Part shown: in pieces, positions 8,186-16,076 of the stretch | How positions within the stretch are numbered: the stretch's first letter is position 1 | Layout: each line of letters opens with the position of its first letter | Assembly (NCBI GenBank): GCA_019323235.1 | Contig: JAHWHN010000072.1 | Coordinates: 1-27,352, forward strand | Length of the DNA stretch: 27,352 nucleotides | DNA from: Candidatus Woesearchaeota archaeon | GTDB taxonomy: Archaea; Nanobdellota; Nanobdellia; Woesearchaeales; JABIAG01 | Direction of reading: 5' to 3' | Notes under the pieces: model-generated | Seen by the model: the letters and a program-made list of their open reading frames with translations, nothing else | Database searches by the model: none | What the model was told of the DNA's origin: nothing | Position numbers and translations under genes: made by a program

Positions 8186-8257
8186 GGCTGAAATGCTTAA
8201 AAACGGCTACTTCGGGGTTATTTCCATAGGAAATGAAGGGGGCATATGAACTACAAA
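8186..8257. other. GC-richer island with ORB-like element or structured RNA
   Basis: This stretch in the 219-bp divergent spacer is clearly richer in G and C than its surroundings. It contains the perfect palindrome ATTTCCATAGGAAAT (8220-8234), then GAA, then GGGGG (8238-8242). That order, palindrome TTTCCAnnGGAAA followed by a G-string, is that of archaeal origin recognition boxes. Read as RNA it also folds: ATGC/GCAT, CTTC/GAAG and ATTTCC/GGAAAT nest in one hairpin. I cannot decide between the two from sequence alone. Confidence 0.4.
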
Positions 8258-8280
8258 AAATAAACATTTAAAAAGGTCTA

Positions 8281-8313
8281 TTTATAAACTATATAAATAA
8301 GGTTTATAAACTA
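8281..8313 (+). promoter_or_regulatory. Promoter of the TBP gene with duplicated TATA-like sites
   Basis: The 11-mer TTTATAAACTA occurs at 8281-8291 and 8303-8313, 22 bp apart (about two helical turns). The second site would start transcription near 8333, leaving a 20-nt leader that carries GAGGA at 8342-8346. Two TATA-like sites before the TBP gene could allow self-control by TBP. Confidence 0.45.
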
Positions 8314-8352
8314 AATATAAATCATAAAATTATAACATTAAGAGGATAAAAA

Positions 8353-8910
8353 ATGGCAAAAAAAACTACAAATAAAGAAAAAGAACTTTCTATTGTTAAT
8401 ATTGTTGTTTCTAGTTCCCTAGAACACGATATTCCGTTAGAAAAGATGGCTGCAACACTACCTAATACTGAATATAATCCTGAGCAGTTTCCTGGATTAG
8501 TAATTAGAATTAAGGACCCAAAAACCTCTGCTTTAATATTCTCAAGTGGAAAAATTGTATGTACAGGTGCTAGAACTATGGAAAAAGTTTACGAATCAAT
8601 TGACCAAATTATTAAAAATTTGGCTAAGATTAATGTAAACATTAAAATCAAACCAAAAATTACTGTTCAAAACATTGTTGCTTCAGGTTCTGTTGGTATG
8701 GATCTAAATTTAAATGTATTAACAATGAAGTTAGACAACACAGAATATGAACCAGAACAATTTCCAGGTTTAGTTTATAAATTACCTGCTGCTAAAGCTA
8801 CATTCTTATTATTCAGTAATGGTAAGATAGTATGTACAGGTACTAAATCTGAAGAAGAAGTTCATGAATCATTAAAAATATTAATTGAACATCTTAAAAA
8901 AGTAATGTAA
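8353..8910 (+). CDS. tbp: TATA-binding protein
   Basis: The product has 185 residues, the usual archaeal TBP size. Two direct repeats of the saddle fold are clear: residues about 12-95 and 102-185, each containing NTEY-x-PEQFPGLV and a GKIVCTG strand. It binds the promoter TATA box and, with TFB, recruits RNA polymerase. The N-terminus has a short Lys-rich lead (MAKKTTNKEKE). The start is supported by GAGGA 6 nt upstream. It lies divergently from the Fe-S operon and upstream of mcm in the same direction, separated from mcm by a terminator-like hairpin. Confidence 0.97.
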   Translation: MAKKTTNKEKELSIVNIVVSSSLEHDIPLEKMAATLPNTEYNPEQFPGLVIRIKDPKTSALIFSSGKIVCTGARTMEKVYESIDQIIKNLAKINVNIKIKPKITVQNIVASGSVGMDLNLNVLTMKLDNTEYEPEQFPGLVYKLPAAKATFLLFSNGKIVCTGTKSEEEVHESLKILIEHLKKVM

Positions 8911-8930
8911 GTTACTTTTATTTTTATTTT
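8898..8930 (+). terminator. Hairpin plus T-run terminator of TBP
   Basis: AAAAGTAA (8898-8905) pairs with TTACTTTT (8912-8919) across a 6-nt loop, followed by T-rich sequence. The stem overlaps the stop codon. It resembles an intrinsic terminator, although the stem is AT-rich. Confidence 0.5.
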
Positions 8931-8964
8931 TTATATTTTGGAATATTTACAATTTAAAGAGAAC

Positions 8965-8984
8965 AATACTTATAATAAAGTATT
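8965..8984. promoter_or_regulatory. Inverted repeat over the mcm TATA box
   Basis: AATACTT-ATAATA-AAGTATT is a perfect 7-6-7 inverted repeat. TTATAATA within it (about 8971-8978) is a plausible TATA box giving a start near 9000, just before the G-rich ribosome site. A regulator bound here would compete with TBP. Confidence 0.4.
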
Positions 8985-9015
8985 ATAATAATATAGCATA
9001 TGGGGGAAGTGTGCT

Positions 9016-11025
9016 TTGAAAGCGAATGATCAAATAGATAAAATTAGTGAATTTCTTGATGAAAAAAAGGACGAGATAGAAGAAAAAATAAGAAAAAAAG
9101 AATTCTTCCTTCCTATTGATTTTAAAGAAATTTCATTATTTGATTTAGAAATAGCCGAAGAGTTATTAGAAAATCCTGATGATATTATCCAAGCAGGAAG
9201 AATTTCTATAGAAAGAAACTTTGGAGTTCAAAACTTCCACATTAGATTTTTTAATCTTCCGAAAAGTACCAATGTTTTAATTAGACATCTTAGAAGTAAA
9301 CATTTAGGAAAATTAATTACAATAGATGGTGTTGTTAAACAAAAAACAGATGTTAGACCTCAAGTTCATAAAGCTGATTTTGAATGTCCTTCTTGTGGTA
9401 AAAAATTCATTATTGAACAAAAAGATTCCAAGATAAAAGAGCCAAGTATGTGTGGTTGTGGAAGAAAAGGTAAGTTTAAATTAATGAATAAAGAATTAAT
9501 TGATGCTCAAAAAATTGTTTTAGAAGAAAATCCTGAAAAAATTGGTGATGGTTCTCAACCTAAAAAAATTGGTTTGTTTTTAATAGAAGATTTAGTTAGT
9601 CCTTTAAGTGAAACCAGAACTAATCCTGGAGCTTCTATTAAAGTAACTGGAATTTTAAAAGAAGTACCTATTGAAACTAAAACCGGGGCTCAATCAGTTA
9701 GGTTTGATTTAATTGTTGAAACTAACCATATTAAACCAGATGAAGAATCCTTTTTAGAATTAAAAATTGATCCAGTTGAAGAAGAAAAGATTCTTGATGC
9801 TTCAAGAGATCCAAGATTAGTTGAAAATTTAATTAAATCTACAGCCCCATCCATCCATGGACATGATAATATTAAGAAAGCAATTTTACTTCAAATGTTT
9901 GGTGGAGTTCAAAAGAAAAGAAAAGATGGTGTAATTACAAGAGGAGATATGCATATATTATTAGTTGGAGACCCAGGTTGTGGTAAGTCTCAATTATTAA
10001 AAAGGTCAAGTTTAATTGCTCCAAAGGCAAGATTCGTTTCAGGTAAAGGAGCTTCTGGTGCAGGTCTTACTGCAGCTGTTGTTAAAGATGAGTTTTTGGG
10101 AGGGTGGAGCTTAGAAGCCGGAGCTTTAGTATTAGCAAACAACGGATTATGTTGTATTGATGAGATGGATAAAATGACGGCAGAAGATAGATCTGCCATG
10201 CACGAAGCATTGGAACAGCAAACAATTTCCATATCTAAAGCAAACATTCAAGCAACTTTAGCTTGTAGGACTACAGTATTAGCTGCAGCTAACCCAAAAT
10301 TAGGTAGATTCGACAATCAAAAACAAATTGTTGGTCAAATTGATTTACCTCCACCATTAATTTCAAGATTTGATTTAATATTTCCTTTGAAAGATATTCC
10401 TGATAAGAAAAAAGATAAAAGATTAGCTCAACACATTTTAAGTTTACATAAAGATCCAGAAATACAAGATTGTCCTTACGATAGTTTATTTTTAAGAAAG
10501 TATATTGCTTATTCTAAAAGAATAAATCCTGTTTTATCTGATGGTGCATTAGATGAAATTAAAAGATATTATGTTGATGTAAGGAATAGAGCATATAATG
10601 AAGATGAAGGTAAAAGAACTGTTTCCATTACTGCAAGACATTTGGAAGCAATGGTTAGATTATCAGAAGCTATTGCAAGAATGCAATTACTAGATGAAGT
10701 TAAAAGAAAACATGCTAAAGAAGCAATTGAACTTCTACATATGTGCTTAACAGAAGTTGGAGTTGATCCAGAAACAGGACAATTAGATACTGATATTATA
10801 ACAACCGGTGTTTCATCTTCAAAGAGAAACAAAATTTTAACAATTAAGAAAATCATTAATGACTTAGAATCTAGATCAGAAGATAGTATTGTAAGTATTA
10901 AAGATATTATTAAAGAAGCTTCAGAACATGAAATTGATGAAGAAACTTGTAGAGATAGTGTTAATAACTTAAAAAGGACTGGTGATATTTACGAACCAAA
11001 ACCTGGTTTCTATAAGAAAATGTGA
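9016..11025 (+). CDS. mcm: Replicative helicase MCM
   Basis: The product has 669 residues, typical of archaeal MCM, which forms the ring-shaped 3'-5' helicase that unwinds DNA at the fork. Domains: N-terminal domain (about 1-110); zinc site C124/C127/C146/C148 with the OB fold; AAA+ core with Walker A GDPGCGKS (K324), Walker B CCIDEMD (D382, E383), sensor-1 N426 and arginine finger R451 in SRFDLIF; C-terminal winged helix from about 605. The start is TTG at 9016, preceded by GGGGGAAGTG; there is no in-frame ATG nearby. It is followed 10 nt later by the RPA-like gene, so the helicase and single-strand binding protein are probably co-transcribed. No intein was seen. Confidence 0.97.
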   Translation: MKANDQIDKISEFLDEKKDEIEEKIRKKEFFLPIDFKEISLFDLEIAEELLENPDDIIQAGRISIERNFGVQNFHIRFFNLPKSTNVLIRHLRSKHLGKLITIDGVVKQKTDVRPQVHKADFECPSCGKKFIIEQKDSKIKEPSMCGCGRKGKFKLMNKELIDAQKIVLEENPEKIGDGSQPKKIGLFLIEDLVSPLSETRTNPGASIKVTGILKEVPIETKTGAQSVRFDLIVETNHIKPDEESFLELKIDPVEEEKILDASRDPRLVENLIKSTAPSIHGHDNIKKAILLQMFGGVQKKRKDGVITRGDMHILLVGDPGCGKSQLLKRSSLIAPKARFVSGKGASGAGLTAAVVKDEFLGGWSLEAGALVLANNGLCCIDEMDKMTAEDRSAMHEALEQQTISISKANIQATLACRTTVLAAANPKLGRFDNQKQIVGQIDLPPPLISRFDLIFPLKDIPDKKKDKRLAQHILSLHKDPEIQDCPYDSLFLRKYIAYSKRINPVLSDGALDEIKRYYVDVRNRAYNEDEGKRTVSITARHLEAMVRLSEAIARMQLLDEVKRKHAKEAIELLHMCLTEVGVDPETGQLDTDIITTGVSSSKRNKILTIKKIINDLESRSEDSIVSIKDIIKEASEHEIDEETCRDSVNNLKRTGDIYEPKPGFYKKM

Positions 11026-11035
11026 GATTTGAAAA

Positions 11036-11644
11036 ATGGCAATAAAAAGGGAAACGGCATACAAAGTTAAAATTAAAGACATAATTAGAGGAAAGTATGT
11101 TGCTACCGAAGATACAGAAAGTAATTATATACAAATAAATGATAAAAAAGTTTCTAGAATTAATAGCATAGGAATAATTATTGTAGATGAAAGTAATAAT
11201 TTTTCCATAGATGATGGTTCTGGTGAAATCATATTAAGGGATTTTAATGAAAAAATACCATCTAATCTAAATACCGGTGATTTAGTATTATTAATAGGAA
11301 AACCTAGAGAGTATAATGGAGATAAATATATTGTTCCGGAAATTATTAAAAAAATCAATAATGAAAAATGGATTGAATATAGAAAATTAGAATTAGAAAA
11401 TGGCAAGGAAGAGGTTGAAGAAGAAGAAGAAAATGAAAATAAAGAATTCAATATTGAAAGACCAGAAGATATTTTAAATGAAATTAAAGATATAATTGTT
11501 TCCAATGATAAAGGAGATGGTGTTTCAATGCAAATTATTTTAGATAAATTAGCCAATAAGAAAGATGGTGATGAGAATATTAAAAAATTACTTAAAATTG
11601 GTGAAATTTATGAAATCAAACCATCAGTTTATAAAATTCTATAA
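11036..11644 (+). CDS. RPA32-like single-strand DNA-binding protein (OB fold plus winged helix)
   Basis: The product has 202 residues. Residues about 30-115 form an OB fold (SIDDGSGEIILRDF ... GDLVLLIGKP, then KYIVPEII). An acidic Glu-rich linker follows (about 120-140), then a C-terminal winged helix ending GEIYEIKPSVYKIL. This is the architecture of the RPA32/Rpa2 subunit: the OB fold binds single-stranded DNA or packs with RPA41, and the winged helix recruits partners. The winged helix closely resembles the C-terminus of the upstream MCM (GDIYEPKPGFYKKM). The gene starts 10 nt after the mcm stop. No RPA large subunit is in the window. Confidence 0.85.
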   Translation: MAIKRETAYKVKIKDIIRGKYVATEDTESNYIQINDKKVSRINSIGIIIVDESNNFSIDDGSGEIILRDFNEKIPSNLNTGDLVLLIGKPREYNGDKYIVPEIIKKINNEKWIEYRKLELENGKEEVEEEEENENKEFNIERPEDILNEIKDIIVSNDKGDGVSMQIILDKLANKKDGDENIKKLLKIGEIYEIKPSVYKIL

Positions 11645-11719
11645 AAATTAAAATAAAATAATCAAAAATTAATATTAGATTTGATAAGAAAATTATTTTA
11701 ATTAAATAATAATAATAAT

Positions 11720-12607
11720 TTAAAATATTGATAAAGTTAAGTAAACTTCTATTAATGCTGCTAAAAATAAAACAAATAAAGAAATAACTAACATTACAAA
11801 AGAATCTTTCAAAATAATATCAAAAGAATCAGTATTTTTATTAACAATAGCAATTGATAAAATACCACCAGCGATTCCTGCAATAAAATATGCTGACATC
11901 TCAGGAATTCCATGGATTAAAAATCTAAATATAGCTAAAAAGAATGCTGATAAGTAACTAAAAAATGTAACATTTGTAGAAGATATGATTAAATCAAAAA
12001 TATAATTCTTGAAAAATAAACCAATCGCTACTCCCAAGACTGATGCATTCCATGTTAATATAAAAATTGCTCCTAAACCATAAATAAATGAAAAGATAAA
12101 TGATAAGAACAAAACTCCAAAGTTATTAATAAAAATACTCCAAAAAGTAGCAGACAAAAGAGCTGATCCAGTTATTAAATTTTTACTATTATTAATTAAA
12201 GTTGGATTTATTGAAGCTATTGTTTTCATTTGTAAATTAAATACCTTATCTATAGATGTACCAAAAATATTTGTAAAATTATCAATTAATATAAACCAAG
12301 TAAAATATGCTAAAACAAATCCCGTAAATAAAAAGAAAAAGAATAATAATAAAGGACTATGTCTTTTCAATAAACTAATCTCATCTATATTAAAAATATC
12401 TTTGTTTTTTTCATATTTAAGAGTATTATACATTAATATACTTGAAGCCATCACCACAAATGACACTATTAATAAAGATATATTCTCATCTTCGAAAATT
12501 AATATCGAAAGCAATACCGATAGGCTTACATACAAAAAACCAATGAAGAATAACTCCCAAGGTCTTTTTTCTGCTTTTTCGGGAGATATTAAAGATTCTA
12601 AAACCAT
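11720..12607 (-). CDS. SpoIIM-family integral membrane protein
   Basis: The product has 295 residues with about six hydrophobic segments (about 18-38, 43-60, 86-108, 146-200 as two or three helices, 208-230, 238-256, 268-292). The family signature IHGIPEMSAYFIAGIAGG (H232 to about G248) identifies the stage II sporulation protein M / COG1300 family, which is widespread in archaea that do not sporulate. Its archaeal role is unknown; bacterial SpoIIM works with SpoIID and SpoIIP in cell-wall remodelling, which does not carry over directly. It converges on the RPA-like gene and diverges from orc1/cdc6 across the origin. A TATA-like TTTTTAAA about 28 bp upstream suggests a leaderless message. Confidence 0.88.
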   Translation of the reverse strand: MVLESLISPEKAEKRPWELFFIGFLYVSLSVLLSILIFEDENISLLIVSFVVMASSILMYNTLKYEKNKDIFNIDEISLLKRHSPLLLFFFFLFTGFVLAYFTWFILIDNFTNIFGTSIDKVFNLQMKTIASINPTLINNSKNLITGSALLSATFWSIFINNFGVLFLSFIFSFIYGLGAIFILTWNASVLGVAIGLFFKNYIFDLIISSTNVTFFSYLSAFFLAIFRFLIHGIPEMSAYFIAGIAGGILSIAIVNKNTDSFDIILKDSFVMLVISLFVLFLAALIEVYLTLSIF

Positions 12608-12766
12608 AATTGAAACTTAACAAATTAGTTTAAAAATGTTTTGAATTATATAATATGAAATAACATATTTTAAAGCTATTTTCCAAAATGGTAAATTAAG
12701 GCCAGATTTGTTTTTAAAACAAATTTATTGATTAATTGAATCAATAACTTAATGATTTAAATTATT

Positions 12767-12853
12767 AAACTAAATGATTGGTTTGTTTGATAATTAAACT
12801 AAATGATTGGTTTGTTTGATAATTAAACTAAATAATTAGTTTATTTAATAATT
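12767..12853. repeat. 29-bp tandem iterons at the origin
   Basis: Three contiguous copies start at 12767, 12796 and 12825. The first two are identical, and the third differs at a few positions. Each contains an inverted-repeat core AAACTAA-N4-TTNGTTT, which is a perfect palindrome in the third copy (TTAGTTT). There are no spacers, so it is not a CRISPR. The layout suggests a protein-binding array. Confidence 0.85.
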
Positions 12854-12997
12854 GTATTATAAATTATTAATAATGGAAAATTATCAAAAAATTAAGATTA
12901 ATTTGATATAACTAGATCAAATAATTGTTTTTTCTAAATAAATGATTAAAATAGTAAAGGAAATGAAATACATAAACGGAAATAAAGGTAATAAAGG

Positions 12998-13021
12998 CTG
13001 ACACCTCAATTTCTTGTGGAA
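12998..13021 (-). promoter_or_regulatory. ORB-like element, copy 2 (inverted)
   Basis: On the minus strand this reads TTCCA-CA-AGAAAT-TGA-GGTGTCAG. It matches the copy before orc1/cdc6 at 19 of 24 positions with no gap, all five differences lying in the two variable gaps. Its orientation is opposite to copy 1, so the pair faces outward and flanks the AT-rich stretch. Confidence 0.65.
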
Positions 13022-13074
13022 TAGGAAAGTAAAGTAATAGAGGTCATTCATAATTCTAAATCCTTTTTAAATAA

Positions 13075-13270
13075 AGTAAAAAAATTATCAAAAAGTAAAA
13101 AATCATCTAAAAAAACTCATTTTATTTTATTATTATTTACTATATTGTAAATAATATATATATTATATATAATAAGGGTTTTATTGATTTTATTAATTGT
13201 TTTATAATTATATTCTTCAAACTATATTTCAATTAAGTTATTTTTAACTATATAATGATTTAAATAATGA
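13075..13270. other. AT-rich candidate unwinding element
   Basis: The stretch is almost entirely A and T, with long runs such as TATATATATTATATATAAT near 13155-13172, and lies between the two ORB-like elements. It also contains TTTAAATA (13259-13266), a likely TATA box of orc1/cdc6. Confidence 0.55.
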
Positions 13271-13303
13271 AGAGAGCCACTTTCATTATGTTTACATAGA
13301 TGT

Positions 13304-13327
13304 TTCCAGTAGAAATATTGGTGTCAG
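13304..13327 (+). promoter_or_regulatory. ORB-like element, copy 1, in the orc1/cdc6 leader
   Basis: TTCCA-GT-AGAAAT-ATT-GGTGTCAG, preceded by TGT so that the core reads TTTCCAGTAGAAA, one base from the archaeal mini-ORB TTTCCAGTGGAAA. A G-string GGGGG (13333-13337) follows, as in classical ORBs, and doubles as the ribosome site of orc1/cdc6. Initiator binding here would also repress its own gene. Confidence 0.7.
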
Positions 13328-13343
13328 TGTAAGGGGGAATTTA

Positions 13344-14549
13344 ATGAAAAAGATATCTAGCATATTTTCGAATTATTTAAACGCAAAACCAATCTTTAAT
13401 GATAAAAAAGTATTACAATCATCTTATACACCAGATGAGATAATCCATCGAGAAACTCAAATGGAGGAAGTGGCTAGAATATTAGCTCCTGCTTTAAGGG
13501 GGGAGAGACCTTCTAATGTATTTATTTATGGTAAAACTGGTACCGGTAAGACAATTTCTATTAAAAAAACAGTTGAGGAATTAAAAAATGTAGCAGATAG
13601 TCAAAATATGTCTTTAGAAGTTATTTATTTAAATTGCAAATTAAAGAAAATTGCTGATACTGAATATAGACTTATTGCACAAATGGCTAGAGAGATGGGT
13701 AAAGCTATTCCTGCAACAGGTTTGCCTACTGAAGAAGTTTATAAGATATTTTATAATGAATTAGATAGACAAAATACTTTGTTTATTATTATTTTAGATG
13801 AGATTGATCAAGTTGTTAAAAAAATGGGTGATGAATTACTTTATAATTTAACAAGAATGAATTCAGAATTAGCTAAATCTCAAATTTGCTTAGTTGGTAT
13901 TTCTAACGATACCCAATTTACTTCTTATTTAGATTCAAGAGTAAAATCTTCTTTATCAGAAGAAGAAATTCTTTTTCCACCTTATGATGCACTTCAACTA
14001 CAAGACATTTTAAAGAAACGTTCTGAAAAAGCCTTCAAAGAAGATGTAGTAGAACCTGGTGTTATTGAGAAATGTGCTGCTTATGCTGCTAGAGATCATG
14101 GTGATGCAAGAAGAGCTTTAGATTTATTAAGAGTTTCTGGAGAGTTATGTGAAAGAAATGGTGATTCTAAAATTAGTTTAAAATATTTAGATGAGGCCGA
14201 GAACAAAATTGAACGTGATAAAGTATATGATTTAGTTGAAACACAACCTAGACAACATCAATTAACTTTATTTGCCATTCTTAAAGTAAGTACTTCTAAA
14301 ACAGAAAGAATTTTCACTGGAGAAGTTTATGAAGTTTACAAAGATCTTTGTGAGAAAACTGGTTTAAGACCTTTAACACAAAGAAGAATTTCTGATATTA
14401 TTGGGGAATTTGATATGTTGGGAATTATTTATGCTAGAGTTATTTCTCAAGGCAGGTATGGTAGAACTAGAGAGATTATATTATCGATACCTCAATCAAC
14501 AAGACCAAAGATTACTAAAATGTTGGAAGAGAAATTAAACTTGGAATAA
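13344..14549 (+). CDS. cdc6: Origin-binding initiator Orc1/Cdc6
   Basis: The product has 401 residues, the normal size. It is an AAA+ ATPase that binds ORB elements and loads MCM. Walker A is GKTGTGKT (G63-T70, K69); Walker B is ILDEID (D152, E153); sensor-2 is HGDARRALDLL (about residue 252-262). The C-terminal winged helix (about 305-395) includes PLTQRRISDIIGEFDMLGII and the wing GRYGRTREI, which inserts into origin DNA. The ribosome site AGGGGGA lies about 6 nt before the ATG and is part of the ORB-like element. It heads a three-gene operon with DP1 (4-nt gap) and DP2 (2-nt gap), the same order reported for Pyrococcus. It is the only initiator gene in the window. Confidence 0.97.
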   Translation: MKKISSIFSNYLNAKPIFNDKKVLQSSYTPDEIIHRETQMEEVARILAPALRGERPSNVFIYGKTGTGKTISIKKTVEELKNVADSQNMSLEVIYLNCKLKKIADTEYRLIAQMAREMGKAIPATGLPTEEVYKIFYNELDRQNTLFIIILDEIDQVVKKMGDELLYNLTRMNSELAKSQICLVGISNDTQFTSYLDSRVKSSLSEEEILFPPYDALQLQDILKKRSEKAFKEDVVEPGVIEKCAAYAARDHGDARRALDLLRVSGELCERNGDSKISLKYLDEAENKIERDKVYDLVETQPRQHQLTLFAILKVSTSKTERIFTGEVYEVYKDLCEKTGLRPLTQRRISDIIGEFDMLGIIYARVISQGRYGRTREIILSIPQSTRPKITKMLEEKLNLE

Positions 14550-14553
14550 TTAT

Positions 14554-16074
14554 ATGGATTTAAATAATTTAAAAAAGGAAATTGTATCTTTATTAATAGA
14601 TAAGAAAATATTAATTAGTAAAACAGTTATTGAAAAAATTAAATCTTTAGATGATGAAAAAACAATAAAACAAATTATTGAAAATATTTCTGATAATTTA
14701 GATTCTGTAACTGATGTTAATATTATCGACTTTTTGAATTTAGAATTAAATAAGAATAATTTAGAAAATGATATTGATAAAAATTCCTTCATTGAAGCTA
14801 ATGTAGAAATTATTCAAAATCATAAAGAAGATAATGCTAAGAAAAAGGAATTAATGGATTTTGTTTATTATTTTAGAAATAGATATAAGTCAATTTCTAA
14901 TATTTTAAAAGGAAAATCTGAATTAGAAGAAACAATTGCTATTACAAGAATTAATTCTAGAAAAGAATCTATGAAAAAAGTAGCTTTGATAGGGATGGTC
15001 TATGAAATAGAAACTAGTAAAAATGGTCATTTAATTGTAACTTTAGAAGATCTAACTGGTAAGATTAAATTAATCATTAGTAAAAACAATCAAGATATTT
15101 TTGAAAAAGCAAAAGATTTAGTTTATGATGAAGTAATTGGAGTTATTGGTTCAAGTTCTTATGATGAAAAATATAATAGTACAGTTATTTTCGCGAATGA
15201 AATTATACATCCAGATATTTCTTTAACTAAGGAATTAAAGAAAAGTCCAGATGAATCTTATGCTATGTTTTTATCAGATATTCATTTTGGTAGTAATTAT
15301 TTCTTACCTGATAATTTTAATAAATTTATTAATTTTTTAAATGGTGATTGTGATGAAAAATATAAAGATAAAATTGATAAAATTAAATATTTATTTATTG
15401 CTGGAGATTTAGTTGATGGTATTGGTATTTATCCTTCACAAATAGATGAATTAACAATTCCTGATATTTTCAAACAATATGAAGAGGCAGCAAAATATAT
15501 TAGTAGAATTCCAGAAAGGATTAAAATCATTATCTGTCCTGGTAATCACGATGCTTTAAGATTAGCAGAGCCTCAACCAGCTCTTCCAAAATCTTTATGT
15601 CCTGATTTGTATAAATTAAGTAATGTTTACATGGTTAGTAATCCAGGTTTAGTAAGAATACATCAAACAGAAAATTTTCCTGGTTTTGATGTTTTATTAT
15701 ATCATGGTTATTCTTTTGATTATTATGTATCTAATGTTGATAGTATTAGAAATGAAGGAGGATATCATAGAGCTGATTTATTAATGAAGTTCTTTTTACA
15801 AAGAAGACATCTTTGTCCAACTCATGCATCAACACCATATATTCCAAATTCATTTCAAGATCCTTTAGTTATTTCAAAAATACCTGATTTTTTTGTAACA
15901 GGGCATATTCATTATAGTAAAGTAGCTAATTATAACAACATTACATTAATTTGTGGAAGTTGTTGGCAAAGAGCAACTTCATTTCAATTAAAAGTAGGAC
16001 ATGACCCAGAACCGCATAGAGTTCCTTTAGTTAATTTAAAGACTAGAGCAACTGAAGTATTATTATTTGATTAA
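14554..16074 (+). CDS. polB: DNA polymerase D small subunit DP1 (3'-5' exonuclease)
   Basis: The product has 506 residues, shorter than Pyrococcus DP1 (about 610), the difference lying in the N-terminal part. Residues about 1-135 are Lys/Asn-rich and helical; an OB fold follows (about 145-230); then a calcineurin-like phosphoesterase of the Mre11 kind with intact metal motifs SDIHFGS (about 240), GDLVDG (about 284), CPGNHDA (about 330), YHGYSFD (about 383) and GHIHYSK (about 449). It proofreads for the replicative polymerase and holds DP2. It starts 4 nt after the orc1/cdc6 stop with only a weak GGA upstream, so translation is probably coupled. Confidence 0.96.
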   Translation: MDLNNLKKEIVSLLIDKKILISKTVIEKIKSLDDEKTIKQIIENISDNLDSVTDVNIIDFLNLELNKNNLENDIDKNSFIEANVEIIQNHKEDNAKKKELMDFVYYFRNRYKSISNILKGKSELEETIAITRINSRKESMKKVALIGMVYEIETSKNGHLIVTLEDLTGKIKLIISKNNQDIFEKAKDLVYDEVIGVIGSSSYDEKYNSTVIFANEIIHPDISLTKELKKSPDESYAMFLSDIHFGSNYFLPDNFNKFINFLNGDCDEKYKDKIDKIKYLFIAGDLVDGIGIYPSQIDELTIPDIFKQYEEAAKYISRIPERIKIIICPGNHDALRLAEPQPALPKSLCPDLYKLSNVYMVSNPGLVRIHQTENFPGFDVLLYHGYSFDYYVSNVDSIRNEGGYHRADLLMKFFLQRRHLCPTHASTPYIPNSFQDPLVISKIPDFFVTGHIHYSKVANYNNITLICGSCWQRATSFQLKVGHDPEPHRVPLVNLKTRATEVLLFD

Positions 16075-16076
16075 AA

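Larger units (their letters stand above)
12608..13343. other. Probable chromosomal replication origin (oriC)
   Basis: This 736-bp gap is the longest non-coding stretch in the window and lies directly upstream of orc1/cdc6, the usual place for an archaeal origin. It holds a 29-bp tandem repeat array, two inverted copies of a 24-bp ORB-like element, a nearly pure A/T stretch between them, and the orc1/cdc6 leader. I see no coding frame or tRNA in it. A GC-skew plot could not be made here. Confidence 0.75.

Noticed and set aside
8186..8257. The GC-richer island as a tRNA gene
   Set aside because: There is no acceptor stem, no T-loop GTTCNAA motif and no cloverleaf; it is also too GC-poor for a stable tRNA in parts.
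12677..12700. TTTTCCAAAATGGTAAA as a third ORB
   Set aside because: The half-sites are present but the spacing differs from the other two copies, and the GGTGTCAG half is missing.
12767..12853. 29-bp repeats as a CRISPR array
   Set aside because: The copies are contiguous without unique spacers, and no cas gene is present.
12608..13343. A hidden short gene or tRNA in the origin region
   Set aside because: Frames are short and A/T-driven with no ribosome sites, and no tRNA pattern was seen.
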